Shown here piece after piece: positions 7,590 to 15,983 of a stretch of DNA of 64,000 nucleotides. The stretch is from Streptomyces sp. BHT-5-2 (GTDB lineage Bacteria > Actinomycetota > Actinomycetes > Streptomycetales > Streptomycetaceae): assembly GCF_019774615.1 (NCBI RefSeq), contig NZ_CP081496.1, forward strand, positions 992,001-1,056,000, given 5' to 3'. The notes beneath the pieces were generated by a model. That model searched no databases. It was not told the origin of the DNA and saw only the letters and a program-made list of their open reading frames with translations. The translations under genes were made by a program, and so were the position numbers. Every line of letters begins with the position of its first letter. Position 1 is the stretch's first letter.

Positions 7590-8815
7590 CGCCCCTTCGG
7601 CAGGCCGAGGATCCGCTCGGCGACGATGTTCCGCTGAATCTGCGAGGTGCCCGCGGCGATGGTGTAGGCGAGGGCGGAGAGCCGGTCGGCGACCCAGGGG
7701 TGCGCGGCGTCCAGCGCCTGCCCGCCGAGCACCTCGGCCGCCGCGTCGTACAGCTCCTGGCGGGCGTGCGAGTAGCGCAGCTTGAAGACCGAACCGCCGG
7801 TGCCGGGCACACCGCCGGATCTCCCCCTGGGTCTCGAATCTTCCCCCACGCTCGGCTTCGCTCGCGCGGGGGGACCCCCATGACCAGGGGGGACCCCCAT
7901 CGCCTCGCTGACGTTCCACTGCGTCAGCCGCCACAGCGCGGCGAACTCGGCGTTCAGCCGGCCCAGCCGGCGGCGGAGCACCGCGTCGTCCCAGCGGCCG
8001 TTGGCGCGGGCGGTGCGGGCGAGTTCCCCGAGCACCCGGCGGCAGGCCACCACCTCGCCGACGAAGGCGGTGCCGCGCTCGAAGGAGAGCGTCACCATCG
8101 TCACCCGCCAGCCGTCGTGCTCGGCGCCGACGCGGTTGCCGGCCGGGACCCGGACCTCGTCGAGGAACAGCTCGGCGAACTCCGTGGAGCCGGCCAGCGT
8201 CCGCAGCGGCCGCACGGTCACCCCGGGCGCGTCCATCGGCATCGCCAGCCAGCTGATGCCGCGGTGCCGGGGGGCCTCGGGGTCGGTGCGGACGAGCAGT
8301 TCGCACCAGTCGGCGACCTCGGCGTGCGAGGTCCAGATCTTGCTGCCGGTCACGACGTAGTCGTCGCCGTCCCGGACCGCCCGGGTGCGCAGCGCGGCCA
8401 GGTCGGAGCCGGCGTCCGGTTCGCTGAAGCCCTGGCACCAGATCTCGTCGCCGCGCAGGATCGGCGGCAGCCAGCGGGCGCGCTGCGCGGGCGTGCCCTC
8501 GGCGGCGATGGTGGGGCCGGCGTGCAGCAGCCCGACGAAGTTGGCGCCGACGTACGGGGCGCCCGCCTTCTCGCTCTCCTCCAGGAAGATCAGGTGCTGA
8601 GTGGGGGTGGCGCCCCGCCCGCCGGCGTCGGCCGGCCAGTGCAGGCCCGCGTACCCGGCGTCGTACAGCATCCGCTGCCAGGCCGCGTCGTAGGCCCGCC
8701 GGCCGGGCCAGTCGGTGGCGACGGGCTTCGGCGGCAGCTTCGGCAGCACCTCGGCGAGCCAGGTACGCAGCCGGTCCCGGAAGGCTTCTTCCTCGGCGGT
8801 GTAGGCGAGGTCCAT
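7586..8815 (-). CDS. Acyl-CoA dehydrogenase, large subunit type, with in-frame insertion
   Basis: This 409-residue protein has typical family blocks: GFSEPDAGSDLAALRTRA (about 129-146), VVTGSKIWTSHAEVADW (154-170) and the C-terminal AAGTSQIQRNIVAERILGL. Between NVSEA and GGSVFKLRYS about 30 residues (about 306-337, rich in Gly, Pro, Arg and Ser) interrupt the expected alignment; they are encoded by a palindromic GC-rich repeat (7821-7900). ATG 8815 is preferred on alignment grounds; ATG 8830 lies inside the candidate operator. No clear Shine-Dalgarno is present, so a leaderless transcript is possible. It is the first gene of the pair. Confidence 0.9.
   Translation of the reverse strand: MDLAYTAEEEAFRDRLRTWLAEVLPKLPPKPVATDWPGRRAYDAAWQRMLYDAGYAGLHWPADAGGRGATPTQHLIFLEESEKAGAPYVGANFVGLLHAGPTIAAEGTPAQRARWLPPILRGDEIWCQGFSEPDAGSDLAALRTRAVRDGDDYVVTGSKIWTSHAEVADWCELLVRTDPEAPRHRGISWLAMPMDAPGVTVRPLRTLAGSTEFAELFLDEVRVPAGNRVGAEHDGWRVTMVTLSFERGTAFVGEVVACRRVLGELARTARANGRWDDAVLRRRLGRLNAEFAALWRLTQWNVSEAMGVPPGHGGPPARAKPSVGEDSRPRGRSGGVPGTGGSVFKLRYSHARQELYDAAAEVLGGQALDAAHPWVADRLSALAYTIAAGTSQIQRNIVAERILGLPKGR
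7821..7900. repeat. Palindromic GC-rich element inside acyl-CoA dehydrogenase gene
   Basis: The segment contains CCCCCACGCTCGG facing CTCGCGCGGGGG (partial pairing) and two copies of GGGGGGACCCCCAT (7868-7881 and 7887-7900). Related sequences occur at 34600-34658 and 57561-57592. It adds codons without breaking the frame. Confidence 0.65.
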
Positions 8816-8817
8816 TT

Positions 8818-8834
8818 TCTGATGGTGCATCAGA
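8818..8834. promoter_or_regulatory. Candidate operator palindrome C (TCTGATGG-T-GCATCAGA)
   Basis: A 17-bp palindrome with one arm mismatch ends two bases upstream of ATG 8815 and covers the alternative start at 8830. It matches the palindromes at 1144 and 4255. Binding here would block initiation directly. Confidence 0.6.
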
Positions 8835-8972
8835 TTTCTGGGTCGGGCTAGCCCTCTGTCGCCGATCGGGCGGAGTCCGCCCGATCCCCCGGTGCTGGGT
8901 CACGGACCTGAACTACCTTGCGCGGTCCGGGCGTTACGCGCATGAACCCGAAGCAGGAAACGGAGCAACGCC

Positions 8973-9815
8973 ATGCCGCCGAGACGAGTGGTCACCGGAC
9001 GGAGCCAGGAGCCGCGCAAGCGGTTCGCGGAGGAGCTCCGGTTACTGCGGAGGGAGCGGGGGGTGAGCCTGCGGGACCTCGCGAAGGTAGTGGGCTGGGA
9101 CCCTTCTCTCTTCGGCAAGTTGGAGAACGGACAGACGCTGGGCGGCCCGGAAGTGGCACAGGCACTGGACACCTATTACGGGACGCCGGGACTGCTGCTC
9201 GCGATGTGGGAGATGGCGGCGGCGGATCCGTCGCAGTTCAAGGAGCAGTTTCGGCGGTACATGGAGCTGGAGGCCGAGGCGATCAGTCTGTGGCACTACT
9301 GCGGCAGTGTCCTGCATGGTCTGCTCCAGACTCGGGAGTACGCCCGCGAGTTGCTCGCAATGGGTGGCCTCAAGGCGCAAGAGCTGGATCAACAGGTCGA
9401 CGCGCGTATCGGACGCCAAAAGGTGCTGGAGGGGGACGACGGGCCGCCTTTTCGCGCCATCCTCTCCGAGGCAGCACTGCGGAACTCGCTGCGGGACTCG
9501 CGGGAGTGGCAGCAGCAATTGAAGTACTTGGTGGAGGTGTCGCGGCGCCCTAATGTCACCCTCTATCTGTTGCCCTTCGGTGGCGGGCTGCACGGCCTGA
9601 TGGACACCGCCGTCACATTCCTCCGGCTTCTGGACGGCCGTACCGTGACCTACGTCGAGAACGTCGTAGGCAGTGAAATGATCCAGGAAGCAGGCCGGGT
9701 TGAGGACTTGCAGCGCAGATATGATGCGATTCGCGACATGGCTCTGAACCCCGCCGAGTCGCTGTCGTTCATCTTGCGGATGTTGGAGGAAGTGCCGTGC
9801 GAGCCCTCGACCTGA
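8973..9815 (+). CDS. XRE-family regulator with DUF5753 domain (WhiJ-like)
   Basis: This 280-residue protein has an N-terminal helix-turn-helix (about 16-72: RGVSLRDLAKVVGWDPSLFGKLENGQ) followed by a DUF5753 domain (about 90-275, with LLQTREYAREL and ILSEAALRNSLRD). It is the Streptomyces WhiJ-like regulator class, present in many paralogues and usually paired with a DUF397 protein, as here. GGAG precedes ATG 8973 by about 8 bases. The next gene starts inside its last codons, so the two are coupled. Such pairs have been linked to developmental control; the specific target of this one is unknown. Confidence 0.9.
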   Translation: MPPRRVVTGRSQEPRKRFAEELRLLRRERGVSLRDLAKVVGWDPSLFGKLENGQTLGGPEVAQALDTYYGTPGLLLAMWEMAAADPSQFKEQFRRYMELEAEAISLWHYCGSVLHGLLQTREYARELLAMGGLKAQELDQQVDARIGRQKVLEGDDGPPFRAILSEAALRNSLRDSREWQQQLKYLVEVSRRPNVTLYLLPFGGGLHGLMDTAVTFLRLLDGRTVTYVENVVGSEMIQEAGRVEDLQRRYDAIRDMALNPAESLSFILRMLEEVPCEPST

Positions 9816-10087
9816 CCAACGTGACCTGGCGCAAGAGCAGTTACAGCAACTCGGAAGGTGGCGCGTGCATCGAGGTCGCCGACGACTTCCTCACCACCGC
9901 CGCTTGGCGCAAGTCCAGCTACAGCAACACGGACGGCGGCAACTGCATCGAGGTAGCCGACAACCTCCCCGCCCTCGTCCCCGTCCGTGACAGCAAGGAC
10001 CCGCACGGCCCCGCGCTCGTCTTCTCGGCGGCCGCCTGGTCGGCGTTCGTCGGCGCCGTCAAGGGCGGTCAGCCCGGCGGGCGGTAG
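9797..10087 (+). CDS. DUF397 protein with duplicated motif
   Basis: This 96-residue protein is the partner of the preceding XRE regulator. The DUF397 motif WRKSSYSN..GG.CIEVAD occurs twice (about 11-29 and 36-54), but only the second copy continues into the usual VPVRDSKDPHGPALVFSAAAWSAFV. The GTG start at 9797 overlaps the regulator gene by 19 bases and has GGAGGAAG upstream. Its 3' end overlaps the 3' end of the convergent kinase-like gene by 19 bases. In paralogous pairs the DUF397 protein is thought to modulate the DNA-binding partner; that is inferred here. Confidence 0.88.
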   Translation: MRALDLTNVTWRKSSYSNSEGGACIEVADDFLTTAAWRKSSYSNTDGGNCIEVADNLPALVPVRDSKDPHGPALVFSAAAWSAFVGAVKGGQPGGR

Positions 10088-12237
10088 GAGCTGCTCGCCT
10101 GGGCGTACAGGCGGTCCACCTCGGTGCGGCCGGTGTCCGGGCCGATGACCAGGACGAGGTGGTAGCGGCCGTTCCGGATCATCGCGAGGTTGCGGGCGTA
10201 GAGCCGGTGGCCGGCGCCGTCCGTCCAGGCGAAGGTGCCCTCGGCCATCGCCGTCTGCCCGACGTCGATCCGCCGCAGCCCGGAGGCCGACGACCAGCCC
10301 GCGTCCCGGAACGCCGCCAACTCCGGCTCCCCGGCCTGCTGGTACGCCATCGGGTCCGCCCCGAACCGCGCGGTGGCATCGCGGCCGGGCACCACCAGCA
10401 GGGTGCAGCCGCCGCCGGTGTAGCGCGCCTGGCCCTGCGGGCCGCCGGCGGCGCGCTGCCAGCCCTCGCGCACCGCGATCCGGAACCCGAGGGGGTCGGT
10501 GCGCAGCGCGAAGCCGGGGGCGACGGTCCCGGGGTCGGTGGTCTGCGGGACGGCGGTGCCCGGTGGGCGGTCGGCGCCCGAGCCCGTGCCGTTGCCCTTG
10601 CCCTCGCCGACGCCGCCGGGCGAGGGGGCCGGGCTGGCACCGGGCGCCTCGCCCGCGGTGCCGGAGCCGTCCGTGCCGGACCCGCCGCGCGCCCCGGACT
10701 TCGGCAGGAACACCATGGCGCAGGCGATCCCGGCGACCATCAGCAGCAGGATGACGGTGAGCAGCATCCGGCCCAGGCTGCGCGGACCCCGGCCGCCCCG
10801 CGACCGCGCCGGCACCGGGCCGACCCCGACCTGCCCCAGCAGCTCATGCCCGGACGGCTCCGGCCACCGGCCCGCCGAACGGCCGACGGGGCGCGGCGTC
10901 TTGGACCGGCGGGGCGCGGCGGGCGGCTCGGCGGAGCGGGGCGGGCGCGCGGCCGCCGCCCGCCCGGCCCGGGCCCGCTCGGGCCGCCGCTGACGGACCA
11001 GCTCGCCCCGCCGCCGGACGATCGGCAGCCGCCGCGGGTCGGCGGGGCCCTCCGGCGCGGGCAGGGCCACCGTCCGGCGGCCCAGCTCCGGCTCCGGCGC
11101 CGTGCGCACCAACGCCCGCAGCCGGCCGTGGACTTCCTCGACCGACGGCCGCGCCGCCGGCTCCCGGCACAACAGCGCGGCGACGACCGGACGCAGCACC
11201 CCGCCCTCCACGGCCTCGGCGGGCCGCTGCGCCCGCACCAGCCGCACCAGCTCGGCGGCGCTCTCCTCGGGATACGGCGGATACCCCTGCACCGCGCGGA
11301 ACAGCAGCACGCCCACCGCCCACAGATCCGCGGCCGGCCCGACCGGCTCCGCCCCTGACGCGCTCCCGTCCGCCGGCCCGGCCTGCTCCGGGGACCAGCG
11401 CTCGGCGACCGCGCCGACCGTCTGCAGCCGTGCCTGCCGGGCCCGTTCGGCGGCGAGCCCGGTGAGCACCGCGCCGGACGCCGTGCCCACGGCCTCCCCG
11501 CCGCTCCCGGCCGCCTCCTTGTCCAGCGACACGGGCACCGACGCCGGCACCGACGCCGTGGCCGGCTCCCGCGGCATCGGGTCGTACCCGCACAGCGCCT
11601 CCTGCGCCGCGCCCGCCGCCAGGCCCGCGAGGACCGCCCGGCCGTCGTCGCAGACCAGGACCGTGCGGGCGGTGATGTTGCGGTGCAGCCAGCCGTGCGC
11701 GTGCAGGACGCGCAGGGCGGTGAGCAGGTCGCCGGCGATCTCCGCGGCGCGGTGCGGGCTCAGCGTCCGCCCGGCGAGCAGCTCGGCCAGCGGGCGGGCG
11801 GACAGCAGCTCCCCGACGATCCACACGCTGCCGTCCTGCGCGAAGACGTCGAAGACCTGCTCCAGCAGGGCGTGGTCGGGCAACTGGCCGGCGGTCGTGG
11901 CGGCCTGGACGGCGCGGCGGACGACCGGGTCCGAGGGGGCGCGCTCGGCCCGCCCGCCGACGCTCCAGCCATGGGCCGCCGGACCGCCGCCGAAACCGTC
12001 CTCCGCGGGCCCGTCCGCCGGTCCGCCGTCCGGCGCCAGCGCCTCGGCCTCCACCACCTCCGGCAGCGGCACCTGACGGATCAGCACCTCCTGGCCGCTG
12101 TAGGTGTCGAAGGCCGGGACAGCGGTGAACGGGCCGGGGTCGGCGGCCGGCCGCGCCGCCAGGCGGTAGCGGTCGGCGAGCACCCTCCCCCCGTGCCCGA
12201 ACGGCCGCGGGGACGTCCCCATCGCGTGCTCGTCCAC
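10069..12237 (-). CDS. Degenerate serine/threonine kinase-like membrane protein (pseudokinase)
   Basis: This 722-residue protein has a kinase-fold N-terminus (about 20-350), a Pro/Arg-rich linker, one membrane span (MLLTVILLLMVAGIACAMVF) and an extracellular C-terminal domain. The catalytic motifs are degraded: the glycine loop is absent, the VAIK lysine is Arg54 (VLIRQV), HRD reads H185-R186-N187, and DFG reads AGL (about 204-206). It is therefore expected not to transfer phosphate but could bind or regulate a partner, most obviously the active kinase encoded upstream on the same strand. GTG 12237 has GGGGAGG 7-8 bases upstream. An 18-nt convergent overlap with the DUF397 gene marks its 3' end. 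Confidence 0.85.
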   Translation of the reverse strand: MDEHAMGTSPRPFGHGGRVLADRYRLAARPAADPGPFTAVPAFDTYSGQEVLIRQVPLPEVVEAEALAPDGGPADGPAEDGFGGGPAAHGWSVGGRAERAPSDPVVRRAVQAATTAGQLPDHALLEQVFDVFAQDGSVWIVGELLSARPLAELLAGRTLSPHRAAEIAGDLLTALRVLHAHGWLHRNITARTVLVCDDGRAVLAGLAAGAAQEALCGYDPMPREPATASVPASVPVSLDKEAAGSGGEAVGTASGAVLTGLAAERARQARLQTVGAVAERWSPEQAGPADGSASGAEPVGPAADLWAVGVLLFRAVQGYPPYPEESAAELVRLVRAQRPAEAVEGGVLRPVVAALLCREPAARPSVEEVHGRLRALVRTAPEPELGRRTVALPAPEGPADPRRLPIVRRRGELVRQRRPERARAGRAAAARPPRSAEPPAAPRRSKTPRPVGRSAGRWPEPSGHELLGQVGVGPVPARSRGGRGPRSLGRMLLTVILLLMVAGIACAMVFLPKSGARGGSGTDGSGTAGEAPGASPAPSPGGVGEGKGNGTGSGADRPPGTAVPQTTDPGTVAPGFALRTDPLGFRIAVREGWQRAAGGPQGQARYTGGGCTLLVVPGRDATARFGADPMAYQQAGEPELAAFRDAGWSSASGLRRIDVGQTAMAEGTFAWTDGAGHRLYARNLAMIRNGRYHLVLVIGPDTGRTEVDRLYAQASSSYRPPG

Positions 12238-12458
12238 GATGCGCCTCCCCTCAGCGGGCGCCGCGCCCGCCGCGGGCGGATGCGTACGACTCTGGACTTC
12301 TCACGATACGTGGCAGCACCGACAGTTGAGCCCGCCGGACCGCGTCCCGCGTCGTGCCCGTCCCCGCCGTCCGCGGACCGGCCCCCGCCGCCCGCGCGCC
12401 CCGTCGACCGAGGAGGCCGAGGAGGCCGCCCAGGAGTCGGTCCTGCACCGTCGAGGAG

Positions 12459-14561
12459 TCAGTCCTTCACCGTGAAGGTCCGGAAGGCGGTGTCCCGCAG
12501 CTCCCGGCACTCGTCGTCGTCCCAGGCGTCCGCCTCGCAGGTGATCATGATGGCGTAGCCGTGGTGGTCGTCGGCGCGGAAGCCGCGGTTGAGCACCCGC
12601 ACGTCCTCGCCGCCCTGGTGGCGGGTGAACGACCAGTCCGCGACGGTCGGGAAGCCGCGCCAGCCGATGGCCTTGATGCCCAGGAGGTGGTAGTCGTCGC
12701 TGGAGCCGGCCACGCTGGGCTCCAGGCTGCGCCAGGAGGCCGCGGCGTCCTTGCCCGGCGAGTCGTTGTAGTCGACCTGTATGCGCGGGAAGCCCCCGGA
12801 GGCGCTGTATATGGCGCCGGAGTTCGACCCGGCCGTGGCGGTCTGGTGGAACCCCTGGGGCATCGCCATGGCGAAGTGGAAGGCGCCGTTGGTGACCTGC
12901 GCGAAGCCCTCTGGGAGCGCCGCCCCGCCCTTCTTCCCGCCGCCGCCCTTGCCGCCGTCCTTGCCGCCGCCCCCGGCGCCGCCGTTCCCGGCGCCGCCCG
13001 GCTTCCCCCCGCCCGGGGTGCCCGCGCCGTCCGTGGCGGCACTGCTCGCGCCGGCCGACTCCGTCACGTCCCGGCTCGCGGCCGTGCCCTTGGCGCCCTT
13101 GGCCGCGGAGCCGGCACTGTCGCCGTTGCCGAACAGCAGGGCCAGCAGCGTCCCGAGGACGACGACGACCACGACGGCCCCGATGATCAGGGTGCGGCGC
13201 GGGACGACGTCGGTCACCGAGGCACGCGGCGGGGCGGGACGGCCGTCGCCGCCACCGGGTCTGGAGTCCGACCGGACCGCCGCGGCGGCGTTCCGCACGG
13301 ACGTCAGCGCCGCACGCACCCGCTCCTTGGCGGCGTCGGCGTCGAATCCGGCGCGGGCCGGGGTGCCGGCGCCCGTCTTCGCCGCGGCCGGCCGTGCCAC
13401 CGCGCTGTCCTTGCCGGGCTCCCGCACCGGCGCCGGCTTCGGCTTCGGCTTCGCCGAACCGCCGTCCGTGCGCGGGGCGTTCGGCGCGTCCTGCGCCGCC
13501 CCGGCGCCGACGGCCGCCGCCCCGGCCGCCGCCCCGGCCGACGGCTTCGCCTTCGGCTTCTTCGGCACCCGCGGCCCGACCGCGGCACCGGCGGACCCGG
13601 TGGCCTTGGCCGGCTTGGCTGCCTTGGCGGGCCTGCCACCGCCCCGCTCCGGCCGCTCCACGGGCGCGGTGGGCAGCGTCATCGCCCGGGTCGCGTCCAT
13701 CGGGGGCTCCGGCTCGGGCTCCGGGGCGTGGATGACGTCCAGCAGCAGGGCCCGCGCCCCGGCCTCGTCCAGCCGGCCCTGCGGGTCCTTCACCAACAGG
13801 CCGTAGATGACGTCCTCCAGCGGCCCGGCGCTCTTGGGCGGCTCGACCGGCTCGGTCATCACGGCGGTGAGGGTGGCGATCGCCGAGCCCTTGTCGTACG
13901 GGGGGACGCCCTCGACGCAGGCGTACAGCAGGCCGCCGAGCGACCACAGGTCGGCCGGTGGGCCCGGCTTCTGGCCGCGGGCCCGCTCCGGCGAGATGTA
14001 CGAGGGCGCGCCGACGAGCATGCCGGTGGAGGTCACCGAGGGGTCGCCCTCGACCTGGGCGATGCCGAAGTCGGTGAGCACGACCCGGCCGTCGTCGGAG
14101 ATCAGGACGTTGGACGGCTTCACGTCGCGGTGCAGGATGCCCTGGCCGTGGGCGGCACGCAGGACGTCGAGCACCGCAAGGCCGACCTCGGCGGCGCGGC
14201 GCGGGGTGAGCGGGCCGTCGTCGCGGACGACCTCGGCCAGCGAGCGGCCCTCGACCAGTTCCATCACGATCCACGGCCGGTCGTCCTCGTCGACCACGTC
14301 GTAGACCGTCACCGCGCCGTTGTTGCGGATCCGGGCGATGGCCTTGGCCTCGCGCAGGGTGCGGGTGATCAGGCGCCGCTTCTCGTCCTCCTCGATGCCG
14401 CCGGGGAAGCGGAGTTCCTTGACCGCGACCGTGCGGCCCAGGACCTCGTCGTCGGCCCGCCAGACGGTGCCCATCCCACCCCGGCCGAGAACACCGGCGA
14501 GCCGGTACCGGCCGGCGAGCAGCCTGCCCTCCTTGCCGTCCATCTCGACCTCGTCGCCCAC
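12459..14561 (-). CDS. PknB-type receptor serine/threonine protein kinase
   Basis: This 700-residue protein has a complete kinase domain (about 17-280): the loop GRGGMG, ATP lysine K48 (VAVKEL), HRDVKPSN (144-151), DFG (164-166) and an APSYISPERA activation end. An Ala/Pro/Lys-rich juxtamembrane segment, a membrane span at about 455-478 and an extracellular domain (about 545-700) follow; a Gly/Lys-rich hinge precedes the sensor. The sensor resembles the C-terminal domain of the neighbouring pseudokinase. GTG 14561 with AGAGGGGA upstream was chosen over ATG 14543. In S. coelicolor a kinase cluster (pkaH/pkaI/pkaD/pkaJ) lies near glpD, so this is probably a member, but I cannot say which. Confidence 0.93.
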   Translation of the reverse strand: MGDEVEMDGKEGRLLAGRYRLAGVLGRGGMGTVWRADDEVLGRTVAVKELRFPGGIEEDEKRRLITRTLREAKAIARIRNNGAVTVYDVVDEDDRPWIVMELVEGRSLAEVVRDDGPLTPRRAAEVGLAVLDVLRAAHGQGILHRDVKPSNVLISDDGRVVLTDFGIAQVEGDPSVTSTGMLVGAPSYISPERARGQKPGPPADLWSLGGLLYACVEGVPPYDKGSAIATLTAVMTEPVEPPKSAGPLEDVIYGLLVKDPQGRLDEAGARALLLDVIHAPEPEPEPPMDATRAMTLPTAPVERPERGGGRPAKAAKPAKATGSAGAAVGPRVPKKPKAKPSAGAAAGAAAVGAGAAQDAPNAPRTDGGSAKPKPKPAPVREPGKDSAVARPAAAKTGAGTPARAGFDADAAKERVRAALTSVRNAAAAVRSDSRPGGGDGRPAPPRASVTDVVPRRTLIIGAVVVVVVLGTLLALLFGNGDSAGSAAKGAKGTAASRDVTESAGASSAATDGAGTPGGGKPGGAGNGGAGGGGKDGGKGGGGKKGGAALPEGFAQVTNGAFHFAMAMPQGFHQTATAGSNSGAIYSASGGFPRIQVDYNDSPGKDAAASWRSLEPSVAGSSDDYHLLGIKAIGWRGFPTVADWSFTRHQGGEDVRVLNRGFRADDHHGYAIMITCEADAWDDDECRELRDTAFRTFTVKD

Positions 14562-14749
14562 GGAATCCCCTCTGCATTCCAGCCGAGTTGGCAGCCCCGA
14601 TGCTCCATCGACCGCCAAACTGACCCAACTCGGACAACCCACCCTGGCAGGGCCTTCATTCTCCCTCATCCACGGCCGTGCGGAAGGCCGGGTGGGTGCC
14701 CGAGGGTGCCGCGCACCCGTCATGATGGCCCCGACGACGGGAGTTCTTT

Positions 14750-15949
14750 TTGCCGCTGCGCCCACCCCGCCCGGTTCCACCGGGCCGACCGCGCCGGACC
14801 GTCCGCGCGCTCCCGGCCGTGCTGGCCGCCCTGTCCCTGACGGCGTGTACGAGCACCCCGCCCGACTCCGTCGCGCCGCCGGCGACGGCCGCCGGGGCGG
14901 CCGCGCTGCACCGCATGGTCGCCGACGGCGCGCCCGGCGCGGCCTCGCTGGTCACCCGGGACGGCCGACTGACCTCCTCGCACTTCACCGCGGCCGGCGT
15001 CGCCGATCTGCGCAACGGCCGGAAGATGGGCCGCCTGGACCACTTCCGGGCGGGCAGCCTCACCAAGACCCTCGTCGCCACGGTCGTTCTGCAACTCGTC
15101 GGCGAGGGCCGGCTCTCCCTCGACGACCGCGCCGCGGACCGCCTCCCGCCCGGAGTGCCGCTCACCGGCGCGCACGGCGCCAGCGATCTGCACCGGGTGA
15201 CGGTACGCCAACTCCTCGACCACACGAGCGGGCTGTTCAACTACACCGACGACCCCCACCTCGCCGAACGGCTGTACGGCACGGGCTTCCCGGCCCACCG
15301 CTACGACCGCTACACCCCGACCGCACTGCTGCGGATCGCGCTCGGCCACCGGCCCACCGCCGCCCCCGGCGCCCACTACGCCTACTCCAACACCAACTAC
15401 CTGGTCCTCGGCCTGGTCATCCGGGCCGTCACCGGGCACCCGTACGCCGAGGAGCTGCGCCGCCGCATCCTGGCCCCGTTCGGCCTGCGCGGCACCTCGT
15501 TCCCCGGCGACAGCCCCGCGCTGCCCGCGCCGCACGGCCGCGGCTACTCCCGGATCGACGGCCACGAGGTGGACAGCACCGCCCTCGATCCCAGCCGGGC
15601 CGGCGCGGCCGGCGAGATGATCACCACCCTCGGCGACCTCAACCGGTTCTTCGCCGCGCTGCTCGGCGGCCGGCTCCTGGCACCCCGCCAGATGTCCGAA
15701 CTCCGCGGCGAACAGGCCACCCACGGCGCGTACGGCCTGGGCGTCTACGCCACCCGGCTGCCCTGCGGGGTGACGGTGTGGGGCCACAACGGCGACATCA
15801 ACGGCTCGTACGCGCAGACCGCCGGCACCGCCGACGGCCGGCACCTGGTCAGCTTCCGGGTCAACACCGACGCCCCGGCCGGCCGGGCCGCCGGCACCGC
15901 CGTCCTGGCCGCCGAGTTCTGCGCACCCCACCGCAACCGGCGCGCCTGA
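14750..15949 (+). CDS. Serine beta-lactamase/DD-peptidase-family lipoprotein
   Basis: This 399-residue secreted hydrolase is of the class C beta-lactamase/R61 DD-peptidase family. The N-terminus is basic, then hydrophobic, with a lipobox LTAC (C33), suggesting a lipid-anchored protein. Active-site motifs are S103-L-T-K106, Y212-S-N214 and H346-N-G348. A catalytic Ser/Lys pair is thus intact; the substrate could be a peptidoglycan peptide or an ester. TTG 14750 is the likely start, with GGGAG about 10 bases upstream. It is divergent from the receptor kinase, with 188 bp between. Cell-wall sensing by the kinase and wall editing by this protein would fit together, but this is only proximity. Confidence 0.85.
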   Translation: MPLRPPRPVPPGRPRRTVRALPAVLAALSLTACTSTPPDSVAPPATAAGAAALHRMVADGAPGAASLVTRDGRLTSSHFTAAGVADLRNGRKMGRLDHFRAGSLTKTLVATVVLQLVGEGRLSLDDRAADRLPPGVPLTGAHGASDLHRVTVRQLLDHTSGLFNYTDDPHLAERLYGTGFPAHRYDRYTPTALLRIALGHRPTAAPGAHYAYSNTNYLVLGLVIRAVTGHPYAEELRRRILAPFGLRGTSFPGDSPALPAPHGRGYSRIDGHEVDSTALDPSRAGAAGEMITTLGDLNRFFAALLGGRLLAPRQMSELRGEQATHGAYGLGVYATRLPCGVTVWGHNGDINGSYAQTAGTADGRHLVSFRVNTDAPAGRAAGTAVLAAEFCAPHRNRRA

Positions 15950-15983
15950 CCGGGACGGGGCGCCGGCGGACGGGCGGCCGCCG

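Noticed and set aside
7821..7900. Intact insertion sequence
   Set aside because: No transposase frame or target duplication is present; only a short palindromic element.
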